From the NCBI RefSeq assembly GCF_002836355.1, contig NZ_PJCA01000039.1:124001-188000 (forward strand): a DNA stretch of 64,000 bases, read 5' to 3'. Both the position numbers and the translations under genes were made by a program. Position 1 is the first letter of the stretch. The number at the start of each line of letters is the position of its first letter. Shown piece after piece: positions 19,059 to 27,714 of the stretch. Source of the DNA: Moritella sp. Urea-trap-13. Its GTDB lineage: Bacteria > Pseudomonadota > Gammaproteobacteria > Enterobacterales > Moritellaceae. The notes below the pieces were generated by a model. It saw only the letters and a list, made by a program, of their open reading frames with translations, was not told the DNA's origin and did no database searches.

Positions 19059-20396
19059 ATGAAGTTTAATAAAATTCTTCTAGCCTGCGGTCTGGCATTT
19101 TTTGCACACTCAGCAAGTGCTGATAATTTACAGCAAATATTTCAACAAGCCTTGACCAAAGATCCTCTTTACTTAGAAGCACAAGCAAACCGTGATGCAG
19201 CACTAGAGAAAATTACTGAACAAGAAGCGTCAAACTTACCACAAATTGGGCTAAGTGCAGATCTAGGTTACGGCATTACGAGTGACTACAAAACTAACTC
19301 AACTGCAAACGGTAATGCGCTAACTGGTAACGTTGGCATTGGTTTAACTCAGTCATTATATGAAGAAAGTAATTTCATTAATGTTAGTCAAGCGGCTAAA
19401 CAAGCAGAGCAGAGTGAACTTGCTGTTCAAGCAGAGCTGCAAAGTCTGATTTTACGTGTATCAAATGCCTATTTCAGCGTATTAACTGCCAACGATGCGC
19501 TAGAATTCTCTAACCGTAATAAAGATGCGGTAGAGCGTCAATTAGAACAAACCACGCAGCGTTATAATGTTGGTCTAACGGATAAAACTGACGTATTAGA
19601 AGCACAATCAACGTTTGATTTATCGGTAGCAGAAGTAATTAATGCTGAAAACACCCTAGCTAACAGCTACGAGTCATTAACTGAAATCACTGGTTTAACT
19701 CATACTGATATTGCCCCACTGAATACAGACCGCTTTAGCCCTACAGCGCCAAACGGTCAACGTAATAACTGGTTAGATACAGCCAACAATCAGAATTTGT
19801 CGATTCAGATCCAACGTATTGCCAAGCAAATCGCTGAAGGTAATGTCGAGCTAGTAGGCTCTGTTGATAACATGGCATTAAACCTAGTGGCAAATGCTGG
19901 CGCAGCATACACAGATTATGGTGATGATAACCAAGGTGGTATAAATTCAGAAAGTACAGTGTCTTCTGCTAACGTTGGTATCGAATTTAGCATGCCACTA
20001 TACACAGGTGGCGCGGTAACCTCGACAGAGAAACAAGCCGCTTATCAAGTAACGGCAAGCCAAGAACAATTAACCAAAGCCAGTCGTGAAGTACAAACGC
20101 AAATCCGTACTTATTACAACAATGTAACGGCTGGATTAAGCTCTATTAAAGCGTACGAGCAAACAGTTAAATCATCTGAAAGTGCATTAGAAGCAACAGA
20201 AGCTGGTTTTGGTGTGGGTACACGTACAATTATCGACGTATTGAACGCAACCAAGAGCTTATACCAATCGAAGCAATCATTATCAGCATCACGTTATAAC
20301 TACATCATTAGTATGTTACAGTTAAAACAAGCCGCTGGTACGTTGAACGCTGAAGATATTAATTTAGTGAATGCTGGGTTAAAAGACAACATCTAA
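19059..20396 (+). CDS. tolC: Outer membrane efflux channel TolC
   Basis: Trimeric outer-membrane exit duct for type I secretion and RND/MFS efflux pumps. The 445 residues begin with a signal peptide cut after residue 21 (HSASA). The two-fold repeated helical architecture is visible: LQQIFQQALTKDPLYLEAQANRDAA at the start and a second outer-membrane-efflux repeat from about residue 240. The GFGVGTRTIIDVLNATKSLYQ motif near residue 385 is diagnostic. It is shorter at the C terminus than E. coli TolC (493 precursor), lacking the long acidic tail. It lies next to nudF, the E. coli arrangement. Confidence 0.96.
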   Translation: MKFNKILLACGLAFFAHSASADNLQQIFQQALTKDPLYLEAQANRDAALEKITEQEASNLPQIGLSADLGYGITSDYKTNSTANGNALTGNVGIGLTQSLYEESNFINVSQAAKQAEQSELAVQAELQSLILRVSNAYFSVLTANDALEFSNRNKDAVERQLEQTTQRYNVGLTDKTDVLEAQSTFDLSVAEVINAENTLANSYESLTEITGLTHTDIAPLNTDRFSPTAPNGQRNNWLDTANNQNLSIQIQRIAKQIAEGNVELVGSVDNMALNLVANAGAAYTDYGDDNQGGINSESTVSSANVGIEFSMPLYTGGAVTSTEKQAAYQVTASQEQLTKASREVQTQIRTYYNNVTAGLSSIKAYEQTVKSSESALEATEAGFGVGTRTIIDVLNATKSLYQSKQSLSASRYNYIISMLQLKQAAGTLNAEDINLVNAGLKDNI

Positions 20397-20415
20397 GCAA
20401 ACGGAATACAGAATA

Positions 20416-20444
20416 AAAAGGCGATCATTTGAGTCGCCTTTTTT
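20416..20444 (+). terminator. Intrinsic terminator of tolC
   Basis: AAAAGGCGA and TCGCCTTTT form a stem with a nine-base loop and end in a T run. Confidence 0.88.
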
Positions 20445-20549
20445 ATAACTGTAATCTTCTGTAACAGCCAAAAATCAACCCATTGAATATATAAATATTA
20501 GCGACTTACTAATATAAATCGTATTAATTCGCGAGAATGAGATTTTTCC

Positions 20550-21506
20550 ATGACAAATAAAAGTAAAACCAACAACCCCATGGTCACCAAAGAAAACACC
20601 AAGTTTCAAGGGCGATTTCTGCATCCTAAACACTGGCCATTACTATTCGCCGCCACTTTTTTGTGGTTTATATCTTTGCTACCAAACAAGGTACAAAATG
20701 TACTGGGCCGTGGGTTAGGCCGGTTAGTCATGAAAATTATCCCTAAGCGTCTGAAAACAGCGCAACAAAATCTGGCGTTGAGTTTTCCTGATAAATCACC
20801 TGCCGAAATTACTGCGCTAGCAAAAGAAAATTTTGAATATACTGGATTAGCCGTTATTGATACTGCCAATGCCTGGTTCTGGCCAGATTGGCGTATTAAG
20901 CAAAACATGGTGATTGAAGGGCAAGAACATATCGACCAAGCCAAAGCGGATGGTAACGGTATGCTGATCTTGGGATCGCATTTTTTATCACTGGAAATAT
21001 CGGCGCGTATCTTTGGTTTATTACGACCAGCCTATGCTATCTATCGTCCGAACAAAAACCCATTAATGGAATATTTACAATGCCGTGGCCGTACCCTGTC
21101 AAATAAAGGTTTGTTTGACCGTCGTGATATCAAAGGCATGTTACATATTCTCGATTCAGGTGAACCATTATGGTACGCACCAGACCATGATTATGGCCCT
21201 CGTCGTAGTGTATTTGTGCCATTTTTCGCCGTTGAAAAAGCCTGTACGATCACCGCTACCACAATGTTTTCCTCGGGTAAAAACACCAAGACTTATCCAG
21301 TATCTTCTTGCCGTTTACCTGATGGTCGTTACCAAGTAAAAGTGCGTGCGCCATTAGAGAATTTCCCAACCGGAAACGAAGTTGAAGATGCCACTATCTG
21401 TAATAAAGAATGTGAGCAATCTATTTTAGAGCAGGTGCCGCAATACATGTGGTTGCATCGCCGTTTTAAAACCCGCCCTAAGGGTGAGCCGAGCTTATAT
21501 AAGTAA
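20550..21506 (+). CDS. lpxL: Lipid A late acyltransferase (LpxL/HtrB family)
   Basis: Inner-membrane acyltransferase adding a secondary acyl chain to Kdo2-lipid IVA; 318 residues (E. coli LpxL 306). An N-terminal membrane anchor (about residues 28-48) precedes the H-x4-E catalytic motif GSHFLSLEIS at about residues 142-151. AIYRPNKNPLMEY, WYAPDHDYGP and the C-terminal YMWLHRRFKTRPKGEPSLY are all family hallmarks. LpxL versus LpxM/LpxP specificity cannot be told by eye. Confidence 0.9.
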   Translation: MTNKSKTNNPMVTKENTKFQGRFLHPKHWPLLFAATFLWFISLLPNKVQNVLGRGLGRLVMKIIPKRLKTAQQNLALSFPDKSPAEITALAKENFEYTGLAVIDTANAWFWPDWRIKQNMVIEGQEHIDQAKADGNGMLILGSHFLSLEISARIFGLLRPAYAIYRPNKNPLMEYLQCRGRTLSNKGLFDRRDIKGMLHILDSGEPLWYAPDHDYGPRRSVFVPFFAVEKACTITATTMFSSGKNTKTYPVSSCRLPDGRYQVKVRAPLENFPTGNEVEDATICNKECEQSILEQVPQYMWLHRRFKTRPKGEPSLYK

Positions 21507-21592
21507 CTGATACAAGTAACAGGCATCATATAAGAACAGCTAACAGAATAAATTGCTGAGCAGAGAACTAATAAACAGCTGAATAACAAACT

Positions 21593-21642
21593 AAAAAAAG
21601 CGCTTGATAAAGGTAACGACTACCCGCATCAAGCGCTTTTTT
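21593..21642. terminator. Bidirectional terminator between lpxL and glnE
   Basis: A run of A plus GCGCTTGAT pairs with ATCAAGCGC plus a run of T; an inner GGTA/TACC stem extends the hairpin. It lies between convergent genes. Confidence 0.9.
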
Positions 21643-21657
21643 GGTTATAAACTTGGT

Positions 21658-24534
21658 TTATTCAACAGCAAACAACTGCTGCCAGTAGTCAGTGACGACT
21701 TGCCGTTGTGCGGTAAATTCGGTATCCGCAACAATGCCTTTTTGACCGAGTAAATTACGACGATGGATCTCATCGCGCATTTGACAATAACTCAGGGTTA
21801 AACGCTCCCCCAACTCTGTGCTCATTAGTCCTTCGGACACACAACGGCTAATAATACGGACATTATCCGGCCACAGCTGCAGCTTGGGGATCTGCGCCGC
21901 ATGATTCAAAACAATGTACTGCATCATAAATTCGATGTCAGTAATACCGCCTATCGACTGCTTAATATCAAACTGATCGGCATTAGCTTTTAACAAATGG
22001 TTACGCATTTTCACCCGCATATCCACCACTTGTTTTTGCAATTCGCTGGTGTCTCGTGGTTTGGCGATAATGCTACGCTTTACCTCGGTGAAACGGCGTT
22101 GGATCAGCTTATCACCATAGACAATACGCGTACGCACTAATGATTGATGCTCCCATGTCCACGCTTCTTTGCATTGATAGTCCAAGAACCTTGATACCGG
22201 ACAAGCCAATACACCAGACTCGCCTGACGGACGTAAACGCATGTCCACCTCATACAAGATACCGGTACTAGTTCGGGTGCTAAAGATATGAATAATACGT
22301 TGCGCTAAGCGCAGGTAAAACTGACGACTATCAATCATTTTTGCGCCGTTGGTCATACCCGTGGTTTCGCAATTATGAATGAACACCAGATCCAAATCAG
22401 AGCCATAACCCAATTCAATACCACCAAGTTTACCGTAGGCCACCACAGCAAAACCTTTTTCACCGCTTTCAACTACGTTATGCGGTACTCCGTGTTTCTC
22501 TTCTAGTTGTTGCCATGCTAGGTTGACCACATTATCAATCACCGCTTCCGCTAACCAAGTCAGATGATCACTCACTTTCATTAATGCCAGTTCACCAGCA
22601 ATATCAGCCGCCGCAATACGCAATAATTGAGTTTGCTTAAATTGACGTAAGGCTTCTAACTGCTGCTCATGATCTTCTTCTGGTATCCGTAACATAAACT
22701 GACGCAATTCACTGCGATACTCATGTAACGGCGTGGGATGGTATAAATGCGAAGGTACTAACAATTCGTCTAATAAGATCGGATGGCTCGACAACTGTTT
22801 CGCCACCATAGGGCTGGCCCCACATAAACGTAATAATTGCGTTAATGCCTGATCATTCTCGGCTAACAATTCTAAATACGCGGTACGGTTTAAAATCTTT
22901 AATAACAGCGCGATAATACGCGGCAGCAAGGCCACCGGATCATCAGTTTTAAGAATTAAGAATAATAATTTAGGTAATAACTTTTCAATAGTTTGACGAC
23001 CACGAGGGCCGACAGTTTTACGATCATAATCGGTTTTAAAATGACTTAATTCACGGGCAAAATTTTGCGCATCTTGCTGCGTTAATCCATATTCAGCCAA
23101 CAAGGTGACTGCTTCCTCCGTTGACAGTTCTAAATGCCATAAGTCTAACGCTGGTTGTGATTCATCGTTATCCTCATCGTCGCCACCAATCACCAGACTA
23201 AATTCGTTATTAATAGCGGCCATGACTTGATTAATATGTACATAAAAACTATCCCAATCAGGGAAACCTAATACGCTGATTAAACGGCTACGATCCAGTG
23301 CTGATTGCGGTAAGGTTTGAGTTTGCGCATCATTAATTTGTTGGAGGATATTCTCAACTTTACGTAAGTAACAATAACTTTCAGTTAGTACGGTATAGCT
23401 TGCAGCGGAGATCTCACCAATTGACTGCAATACGTTTAAGGTCGCTAATAACGACTTAATTTGTAGTACCGGTTCACGGCCACCACGAATAAGCTGAAAG
23501 GTTTGGGCAATGAACTCGACTTCACGGATCCCGCCACTGCCGAGCTTAATATTATCTTTCAAACCTTTACGGCGAACTTCCGCTTTTATCATGGCTTTCA
23601 TATTACGCAGCGCATCAATCGCACTAAAATCCACATAACGGCGATAAATAAACGGTCGTAACATTTGTTCCAATTCAACCCTAGTTTCGGCATTGCCACC
23701 CAGCGCGCGCGCTTTCACCATGGCATAACGTTCCCAGTCACGACCTTGGTTCTGGTAATACTCTTCAAAGGCATTAAAACTCATCACCAAAGGACCGGAG
23801 TCACCAAACGGGCGTAAACGCATATCCACACGATAAGCAAAACCATCCGCTGTGACTTGATGTAATGCCGCAATTAATCGTTGTCCTAGGCGTTGGAAAA
23901 ACTTTTGATTAGCGACCGTTCGCCCTGCCCCCACAGTCTCGCCAGTTTCGGGGTAGGTAAAAATCAGATCAATATCAGATGAAAAATTAAGTTCACCACC
24001 GCCGAGCTTACCCATCGCCAGAATAACCAGCTGTTGTGGCACACCTTCGGTATTAACTGGCGTGCCCTGCTCTTGGCATTGCAGTTGATATAACCAGTCT
24101 AATGCTCCGGCGATTAAACTATCTGCAAGGTGAGAAGTGTGGGCTAGACTTTCCGTCAATTGGGCATCTTGCAATAACTCGCGCCAAGCAATAATACACA
24201 TATGAAAGCGGCGAAATTGTCGCACGGTACGTAATAATGCCGGTTCAGAATCGCAGGCCGTTAATTGTTCGCTTAAATGACGTTCGACTTGCGCTCTGCG
24301 CGATGCCTTTGAAAGCAAACCAGACTGCCAAATATCGTTAAGTAAACTTGTGTTGTTAATACAACTTTCCGCGATAAAATCACTTAACGAAAACACCCGT
24401 TGAGACTGGCTAATTTGCTCGGCAGATAATAATGCTAAATCAGCCTTATTGCGTTCGCACCAACGTTGCCAATACATACTTCCAGTATCAGCTAACACAT
24501 CAACAATTTGACATTCTGTACTCATAAACGACAT
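21658..24534 (-). CDS. glnE: Glutamine synthetase adenylyltransferase/adenylyl-removing enzyme GlnE
   Basis: Bifunctional enzyme that adenylylates and deadenylylates glutamine synthetase under PII control; 958 residues (E. coli 946). Both nucleotidyltransferase sites are intact: GGGELNFSSDIDLIFTYPE near residue 175 (adenylyl removal) and GGIELGYGSDLDLVFIHNCE near residue 705 (adenylyl transfer). The internal ATG at 24525 has a better-placed GGA and is an alternative start. In E. coli glnE abuts ygiF; here a 3.5-kb membrane cluster separates them. Confidence 0.97.
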   Translation of the reverse strand: MSFMSTECQIVDVLADTGSMYWQRWCERNKADLALLSAEQISQSQRVFSLSDFIAESCINNTSLLNDIWQSGLLSKASRRAQVERHLSEQLTACDSEPALLRTVRQFRRFHMCIIAWRELLQDAQLTESLAHTSHLADSLIAGALDWLYQLQCQEQGTPVNTEGVPQQLVILAMGKLGGGELNFSSDIDLIFTYPETGETVGAGRTVANQKFFQRLGQRLIAALHQVTADGFAYRVDMRLRPFGDSGPLVMSFNAFEEYYQNQGRDWERYAMVKARALGGNAETRVELEQMLRPFIYRRYVDFSAIDALRNMKAMIKAEVRRKGLKDNIKLGSGGIREVEFIAQTFQLIRGGREPVLQIKSLLATLNVLQSIGEISAASYTVLTESYCYLRKVENILQQINDAQTQTLPQSALDRSRLISVLGFPDWDSFYVHINQVMAAINNEFSLVIGGDDEDNDESQPALDLWHLELSTEEAVTLLAEYGLTQQDAQNFARELSHFKTDYDRKTVGPRGRQTIEKLLPKLLFLILKTDDPVALLPRIIALLLKILNRTAYLELLAENDQALTQLLRLCGASPMVAKQLSSHPILLDELLVPSHLYHPTPLHEYRSELRQFMLRIPEEDHEQQLEALRQFKQTQLLRIAAADIAGELALMKVSDHLTWLAEAVIDNVVNLAWQQLEEKHGVPHNVVESGEKGFAVVAYGKLGGIELGYGSDLDLVFIHNCETTGMTNGAKMIDSRQFYLRLAQRIIHIFSTRTSTGILYEVDMRLRPSGESGVLACPVSRFLDYQCKEAWTWEHQSLVRTRIVYGDKLIQRRFTEVKRSIIAKPRDTSELQKQVVDMRVKMRNHLLKANADQFDIKQSIGGITDIEFMMQYIVLNHAAQIPKLQLWPDNVRIISRCVSEGLMSTELGERLTLSYCQMRDEIHRRNLLGQKGIVADTEFTAQRQVVTDYWQQLFAVE

Positions 24535-24716
24535 CCATATAATTAAGGCTTGAGATCCAATTAATTCAACAATTTATATCAGCTGTTTATATCAGCAATG
24601 CACATATAGACAGGCCATGCCTTACATGCTATTACTTAGCGATATTAATTTATTTAGTAAACTTATCATTAGTAAGCAATTATGGCAGCTAAAATCGTAA
24701 AAGAAGGTAACCTTTA

Positions 24717-25613
24717 ATGTCAGTTTTTGAAACTATCCTATCGTCGGACCTACTACTGTTTTTAGCCGTCGATCTCATCATCGCTTTAGCGCTTTTATCC
24801 GCCATGCGATTTTTCACCGGCGCAGTCGATAACATAGATACCATTGACGAATTGGCTACCCGCGACAACTTTGCCTTTGGTATTAGTTTAGCGGGGGCTA
24901 TTTTTGGTTTAGGCATCGTACTTTCAGGGGCTATTTCCGGTGAAAAAGCCGCGACCTTGCCGTTAGAAATATTAGGCATGAGTCTTTATGGTTTCGCCGG
25001 ATTAGTGTTGATCAAACTGGGTCGTTGGATCCATGACCGCGTATCACTCAATCAACTCGATAAAAATACCGAAATTGCCCAACGTAATGTTGCCGTCGCG
25101 ATTGTCGATGCTTGTGCATCCATTGCCACCGCTATTATCATTCGTTCAACACTGGTTTGGGCAGAAGGCTTAGAGTTCATCACCTTTATTGCTATCTGTA
25201 GTGGTTTCCTTATTTCCCAAACGATTATGCTACTGATGACTCGTTATCGTGAACACCGTTATTCACGCGGTAATCTCGGTACCACCATGCAGCAGGCGTT
25301 TAAAGATAATAATATTGCAGTGGCACTGCGTCACGGCGGCTACCTTATTGGTGTTGCGATCTCGGTAACGATAGCCAGTAACTATATCTATTATGATACC
25401 GCCAATCTAATGACCTCGTTAGGCTCTTGGATGCTATTTAGTTTGGTGATGCTGACCACCTTTACTATTCTTGCCATTATCGCTAAAAAGATAATCCTCA
25501 ATGGCGTGAATATTAATAAAGAAGTGGATTTACAGAATAACGTCGGCGTCGCCGCGATGGATATGGCGATCAATTTATCAATTGCCTTTATTCTTATGGC
25601 ATTATTAATTTAA
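24717..25613 (+). CDS. Double DUF350 membrane protein (YjfL-like)
   Basis: Integral membrane protein of 298 residues with about eight hydrophobic helices. It contains two copies of the DUF350 pattern: NFAFGISLAGAIFGLGIVLSG with RNVAVAIVDACASIATAIII in the first half, and NIAVALRHGGYLIGVAISV with NVGVAAMDMAINLSIAFIL in the second. E. coli YjfL has one copy in about 130 residues, so this is a fused duplicate. The biochemical role is unknown. AAGGTAACC precedes the ATG. It leads a co-oriented set with DUF2170, PspA and DUF2491 genes. Confidence 0.85.
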   Translation: MSVFETILSSDLLLFLAVDLIIALALLSAMRFFTGAVDNIDTIDELATRDNFAFGISLAGAIFGLGIVLSGAISGEKAATLPLEILGMSLYGFAGLVLIKLGRWIHDRVSLNQLDKNTEIAQRNVAVAIVDACASIATAIIIRSTLVWAEGLEFITFIAICSGFLISQTIMLLMTRYREHRYSRGNLGTTMQQAFKDNNIAVALRHGGYLIGVAISVTIASNYIYYDTANLMTSLGSWMLFSLVMLTTFTILAIIAKKIILNGVNINKEVDLQNNVGVAAMDMAINLSIAFILMALLI

Positions 25614-25751
25614 TATAGAGACGCTGTAGCTAGTAAAAACACAGATTATAATTTGTTGATGACAATGAACTTTCTGTTATTAGCAAGGCCAAACAAAGTA
25701 ATCGATATATATATAAATCTTATAAATTATTATAAAATACCAGCAAGTCTC

Positions 25752-25806
25752 TTGACATATTATGTCCCGGGGCTTAAAGTTAACTTAATTAGACATAATA
25801 TGTCAA
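25752..25806. promoter_or_regulatory. Twin palindromic operators around the yjfI-like promoter
   Basis: The 13-bp palindrome GACATATTATGTC at 25754-25766 recurs as its reverse complement at 25792-25804, 38 bp centre to centre. With flanking bases the two arms make a perfect 15-bp inverted repeat. The first copy overlaps a TTGACA -35 box (25752-25757), with TAAAGT 17 bases later as a possible -10. The second copy ends 13 bp before the start codon at 25818. This is the layout of a repressor-controlled promoter. The regulator is unknown. Confidence 0.7.
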
Positions 25807-25817
25807 AAAGGAACGAG

Positions 25818-26231
25818 ATGAACATACATAAAATTGCAAATTATCTTAATGATCTTGGCGACAAGTCTGACACTGGTTATAAGTTTGACTGTACCCCAAT
25901 TTCTGGTGACGTTGATGTACTGCGTGTCGACGTTGAAGGTCGTGAAGAGATCCCAATTTTTGTTTCTGTCACTGATGAGCAAATCCTTTGTATTGCTTAT
26001 TTATGGGGCGAAAACGAAGTTAAAATAGAAAAACGTGTCGAAATGCTAGAAGCAATGTTAGAACTTAACATTCCAATGCCACTGTCATCATTCGCAAAAA
26101 TTGGTGATATGTATGTGGTATACGGCGCATTATCAGTGCAATCAACCGTTGCCGATGTAGAACATGAGTTAGTTGTATTAAGTGATAACAGCCTTGAAGT
26201 TATTACTGAATTATCAGATTATTTAGTTTAA
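25818..26231 (+). CDS. yjfI: DUF2170 family protein (YjfI-like)
   Basis: Soluble protein of 137 residues resembling E. coli YjfI (133 residues). The ATG at 25818 has AAGGA six bases upstream; upstream in-frame ATGs at 25653 and 25800 would read through the operator region and lack ribosome-binding sites. The core includes PIFVSVTDEQILCIAYLWGE and MPLSSFAKIGDMYVVYGAL. Biochemical function is unknown. It lies 23 bp upstream of the PspA-family gene and is probably its operon partner. Confidence 0.85.
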   Translation: MNIHKIANYLNDLGDKSDTGYKFDCTPISGDVDVLRVDVEGREEIPIFVSVTDEQILCIAYLWGENEVKIEKRVEMLEAMLELNIPMPLSSFAKIGDMYVVYGALSVQSTVADVEHELVVLSDNSLEVITELSDYLV

Positions 26232-26254
26232 CCCCTACTTCTTAGGAGAAGTTT

Positions 26255-26947
26255 ATGAGCATTTTTAAAAAAATTATGACCGCCATCCGTGGTGGCGCCC
26301 GTGAAGTAGGTGAAGGTATTGTTGATGCAAACTCAATGCGTATCTTTGAACAAGAAATTCGCGACGCCGAAACCCATTTGACCAATGCTAAACGTAATTT
26401 AACTGACGTAATGGCCAAGCAAATGCAATCAAGCCGTGAACTTGAGCGCGTTAAGGCTAACTTAACTGAACACGAAGGTTATGCAGTACAAGCATTGAAT
26501 GCCGGTAACGAAGCATTAGCATTAGAAGTGGCTGAAAAAATTGCCCAACTAGAACAAGAAGTTATCGAGCAACAACAAAACCTGGATAGCTTTACTAGCA
26601 GCGCAACAAAACTAAAAGACTTAGTAAAAAGAAGCGAACGTCAATTAGCAGAACACCAACGTCAATTAACCATGGTTAAAACTACGGACAGCGTGCAAAA
26701 AGCAACATCGGCGATCACTGACAACTTTAGCGCTAGCAATTCAAAACTGCTTAGCGCCAAAGATTCATTAGAGCGTATCAAGCAAAAACAACAAGACTTT
26801 GATGACCGTATGGTTGCCGCAGATGAATTACATGCCGAAGGCAGTGACCAATCATTAAAAGCAAAACTAGCTGAAGCAGGTATTGGCCAGCAGCAGAGCA
26901 ACGCGAACTCGGTACTAGAACGTTTAAAAGCCAAGCAAAATGGCTAA
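26255..26947 (+). CDS. yjfJ: PspA/IM30 family membrane-remodelling protein (YjfJ-like)
   Basis: Bacterial ESCRT-III-type protein of 230 residues. The N terminus SIFKKIMTAIRGGAREVGE is an amphipathic helix, and the rest is almost continuous coiled coil (about residues 25-215), rich in Glu, Gln and Lys. PspA-family proteins polymerise on stressed inner membrane. An excellent ribosome-binding site (TTAGGAGAAG) precedes the ATG. No PspF, PspB or PspC homologue is present, so this is the yjf-type, not the classical psp operon. Confidence 0.9.
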   Translation: MSIFKKIMTAIRGGAREVGEGIVDANSMRIFEQEIRDAETHLTNAKRNLTDVMAKQMQSSRELERVKANLTEHEGYAVQALNAGNEALALEVAEKIAQLEQEVIEQQQNLDSFTSSATKLKDLVKRSERQLAEHQRQLTMVKTTDSVQKATSAITDNFSASNSKLLSAKDSLERIKQKQQDFDDRMVAADELHAEGSDQSLKAKLAEAGIGQQQSNANSVLERLKAKQNG

Positions 26948-26980
26948 GTTTAACGGCTAATCAATTAGTGAGTTAACCCC

Positions 26981-27020
26981 AATAGGAGCAGATATCGTGG
27001 CAACACGTGCTGTTCCTATT
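26981..27020 (+). promoter_or_regulatory. RNA hairpin with GCAA tetraloop covering a leader ribosome-binding site
   Basis: AATAGGAGCAG (26981-26991) pairs with CTGTTCCTATT (27010-27020) with one G-T wobble. Inside, CGTG and CACG close a GCAA loop. The AGGAG ribosome-binding site of the 17-codon ORF at 26997 is buried in the outer stem and its GTG start lies in the inner stem. There is no T run, so this is not a terminator; translational control is the natural reading. Confidence 0.55.
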
Positions 27021-27050
27021 TGTCATTCTGCTATAGCTCAGGAGCTATGA
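26997..27050 (+). CDS. Possible 17-codon leader ORF upstream of yjfK
   Basis: GTG start eight bases after AGGAG, encoding MATRAVPICHSAIAQEL. Its TGA stop shares bases with the ATGATG that starts the DUF2491 gene (CTATGATGAG), so ribosomes finishing the leader would be at the next start. Its ribosome-binding site lies in the hairpin 26981-27020. Too short to judge from coding statistics; supported only by the site, the hairpin and the stop-start overlap. Confidence 0.4.
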   Translation: MATRAVPICHSAIAQEL

Positions 27051-27691
27051 TGAGTTTCTTCAAAAATTTATTTAAAAAATCGACCGCCGATACCCCAACC
27101 CGTGACCTCAACCATGTTAGCAAGTTAATTCTTGGTGATATCATCGAATTGAGTGACAGTTTCACCCTGCCAAGTGAAATTCGCTGCCAAAAATTTGAAG
27201 TAATTGCAATAGAAACACTGGAATTTGAACACCAACATTATCCACGCTTCAAGCTGCAAGGCGAGCAACAAACTTATGTGTGGTTAACCCTGCCAGGCCA
27301 CGACCATAATAATTTCCAACTCAGTCTTGAGCTAACACGTGAAGAAGTCTCACAATTATTCGATTTAGAATTATTCGGTGACGTATTTGAAGAAGGCTTT
27401 ACTGAATTACCTAGCCAACTACCCGTGACGCTAGGCGATTGGCACGCAGAGCGTTACTACCAACAAGACATCGCCACTGTCGGTTATCACCACAGAACTG
27501 ATTTTAGAACGTCTGCGCCATCGCAGTATACCGAGGACAACCCAGGTCGTCAGTTTGAGTTCTATCATCTGCATGATGCTAAAGAAAACAAACTGATCGA
27601 TATTATGGTTTATAATACCGGTGATACAGATGTGTACTTGACCGTACAGCTTGGTAATGACAGTATTACAGGATACTGGCCAATAGCATAA
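27050..27691 (+). CDS. yjfK: DUF2491 family protein (YjfK-like)
   Basis: Soluble acidic protein of 213 residues similar to E. coli YjfK; function unknown. The start is the second ATG of the pair at 27047/27050, five bases after CAGGAGCT; a TTG at 27020 is in frame but unsupported. The N terminus FFKNLFKKS is short and basic, followed by beta-rich sequence, including DWHAERYYQQDIATVGYHHR and GRQFEFYHLHDAKENKLID. It lies in the DUF350-DUF2170-PspA-DUF2491 cluster and may be coupled to a leader ORF. Confidence 0.85.
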   Translation: MSFFKNLFKKSTADTPTRDLNHVSKLILGDIIELSDSFTLPSEIRCQKFEVIAIETLEFEHQHYPRFKLQGEQQTYVWLTLPGHDHNNFQLSLELTREEVSQLFDLELFGDVFEEGFTELPSQLPVTLGDWHAERYYQQDIATVGYHHRTDFRTSAPSQYTEDNPGRQFEFYHLHDAKENKLIDIMVYNTGDTDVYLTVQLGNDSITGYWPIA

Positions 27692-27714
27692 ACACAGTAC
27701 AAGGCAGATTGAAG

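Noticed and set aside
25653-25817. Upstream extension of the DUF2170 gene to an ATG at 25653
   Set aside because: The extension would translate the promoter and operator palindromes and lacks a ribosome-binding site; the ATG at 25818 has AAGGA and gives the family length.
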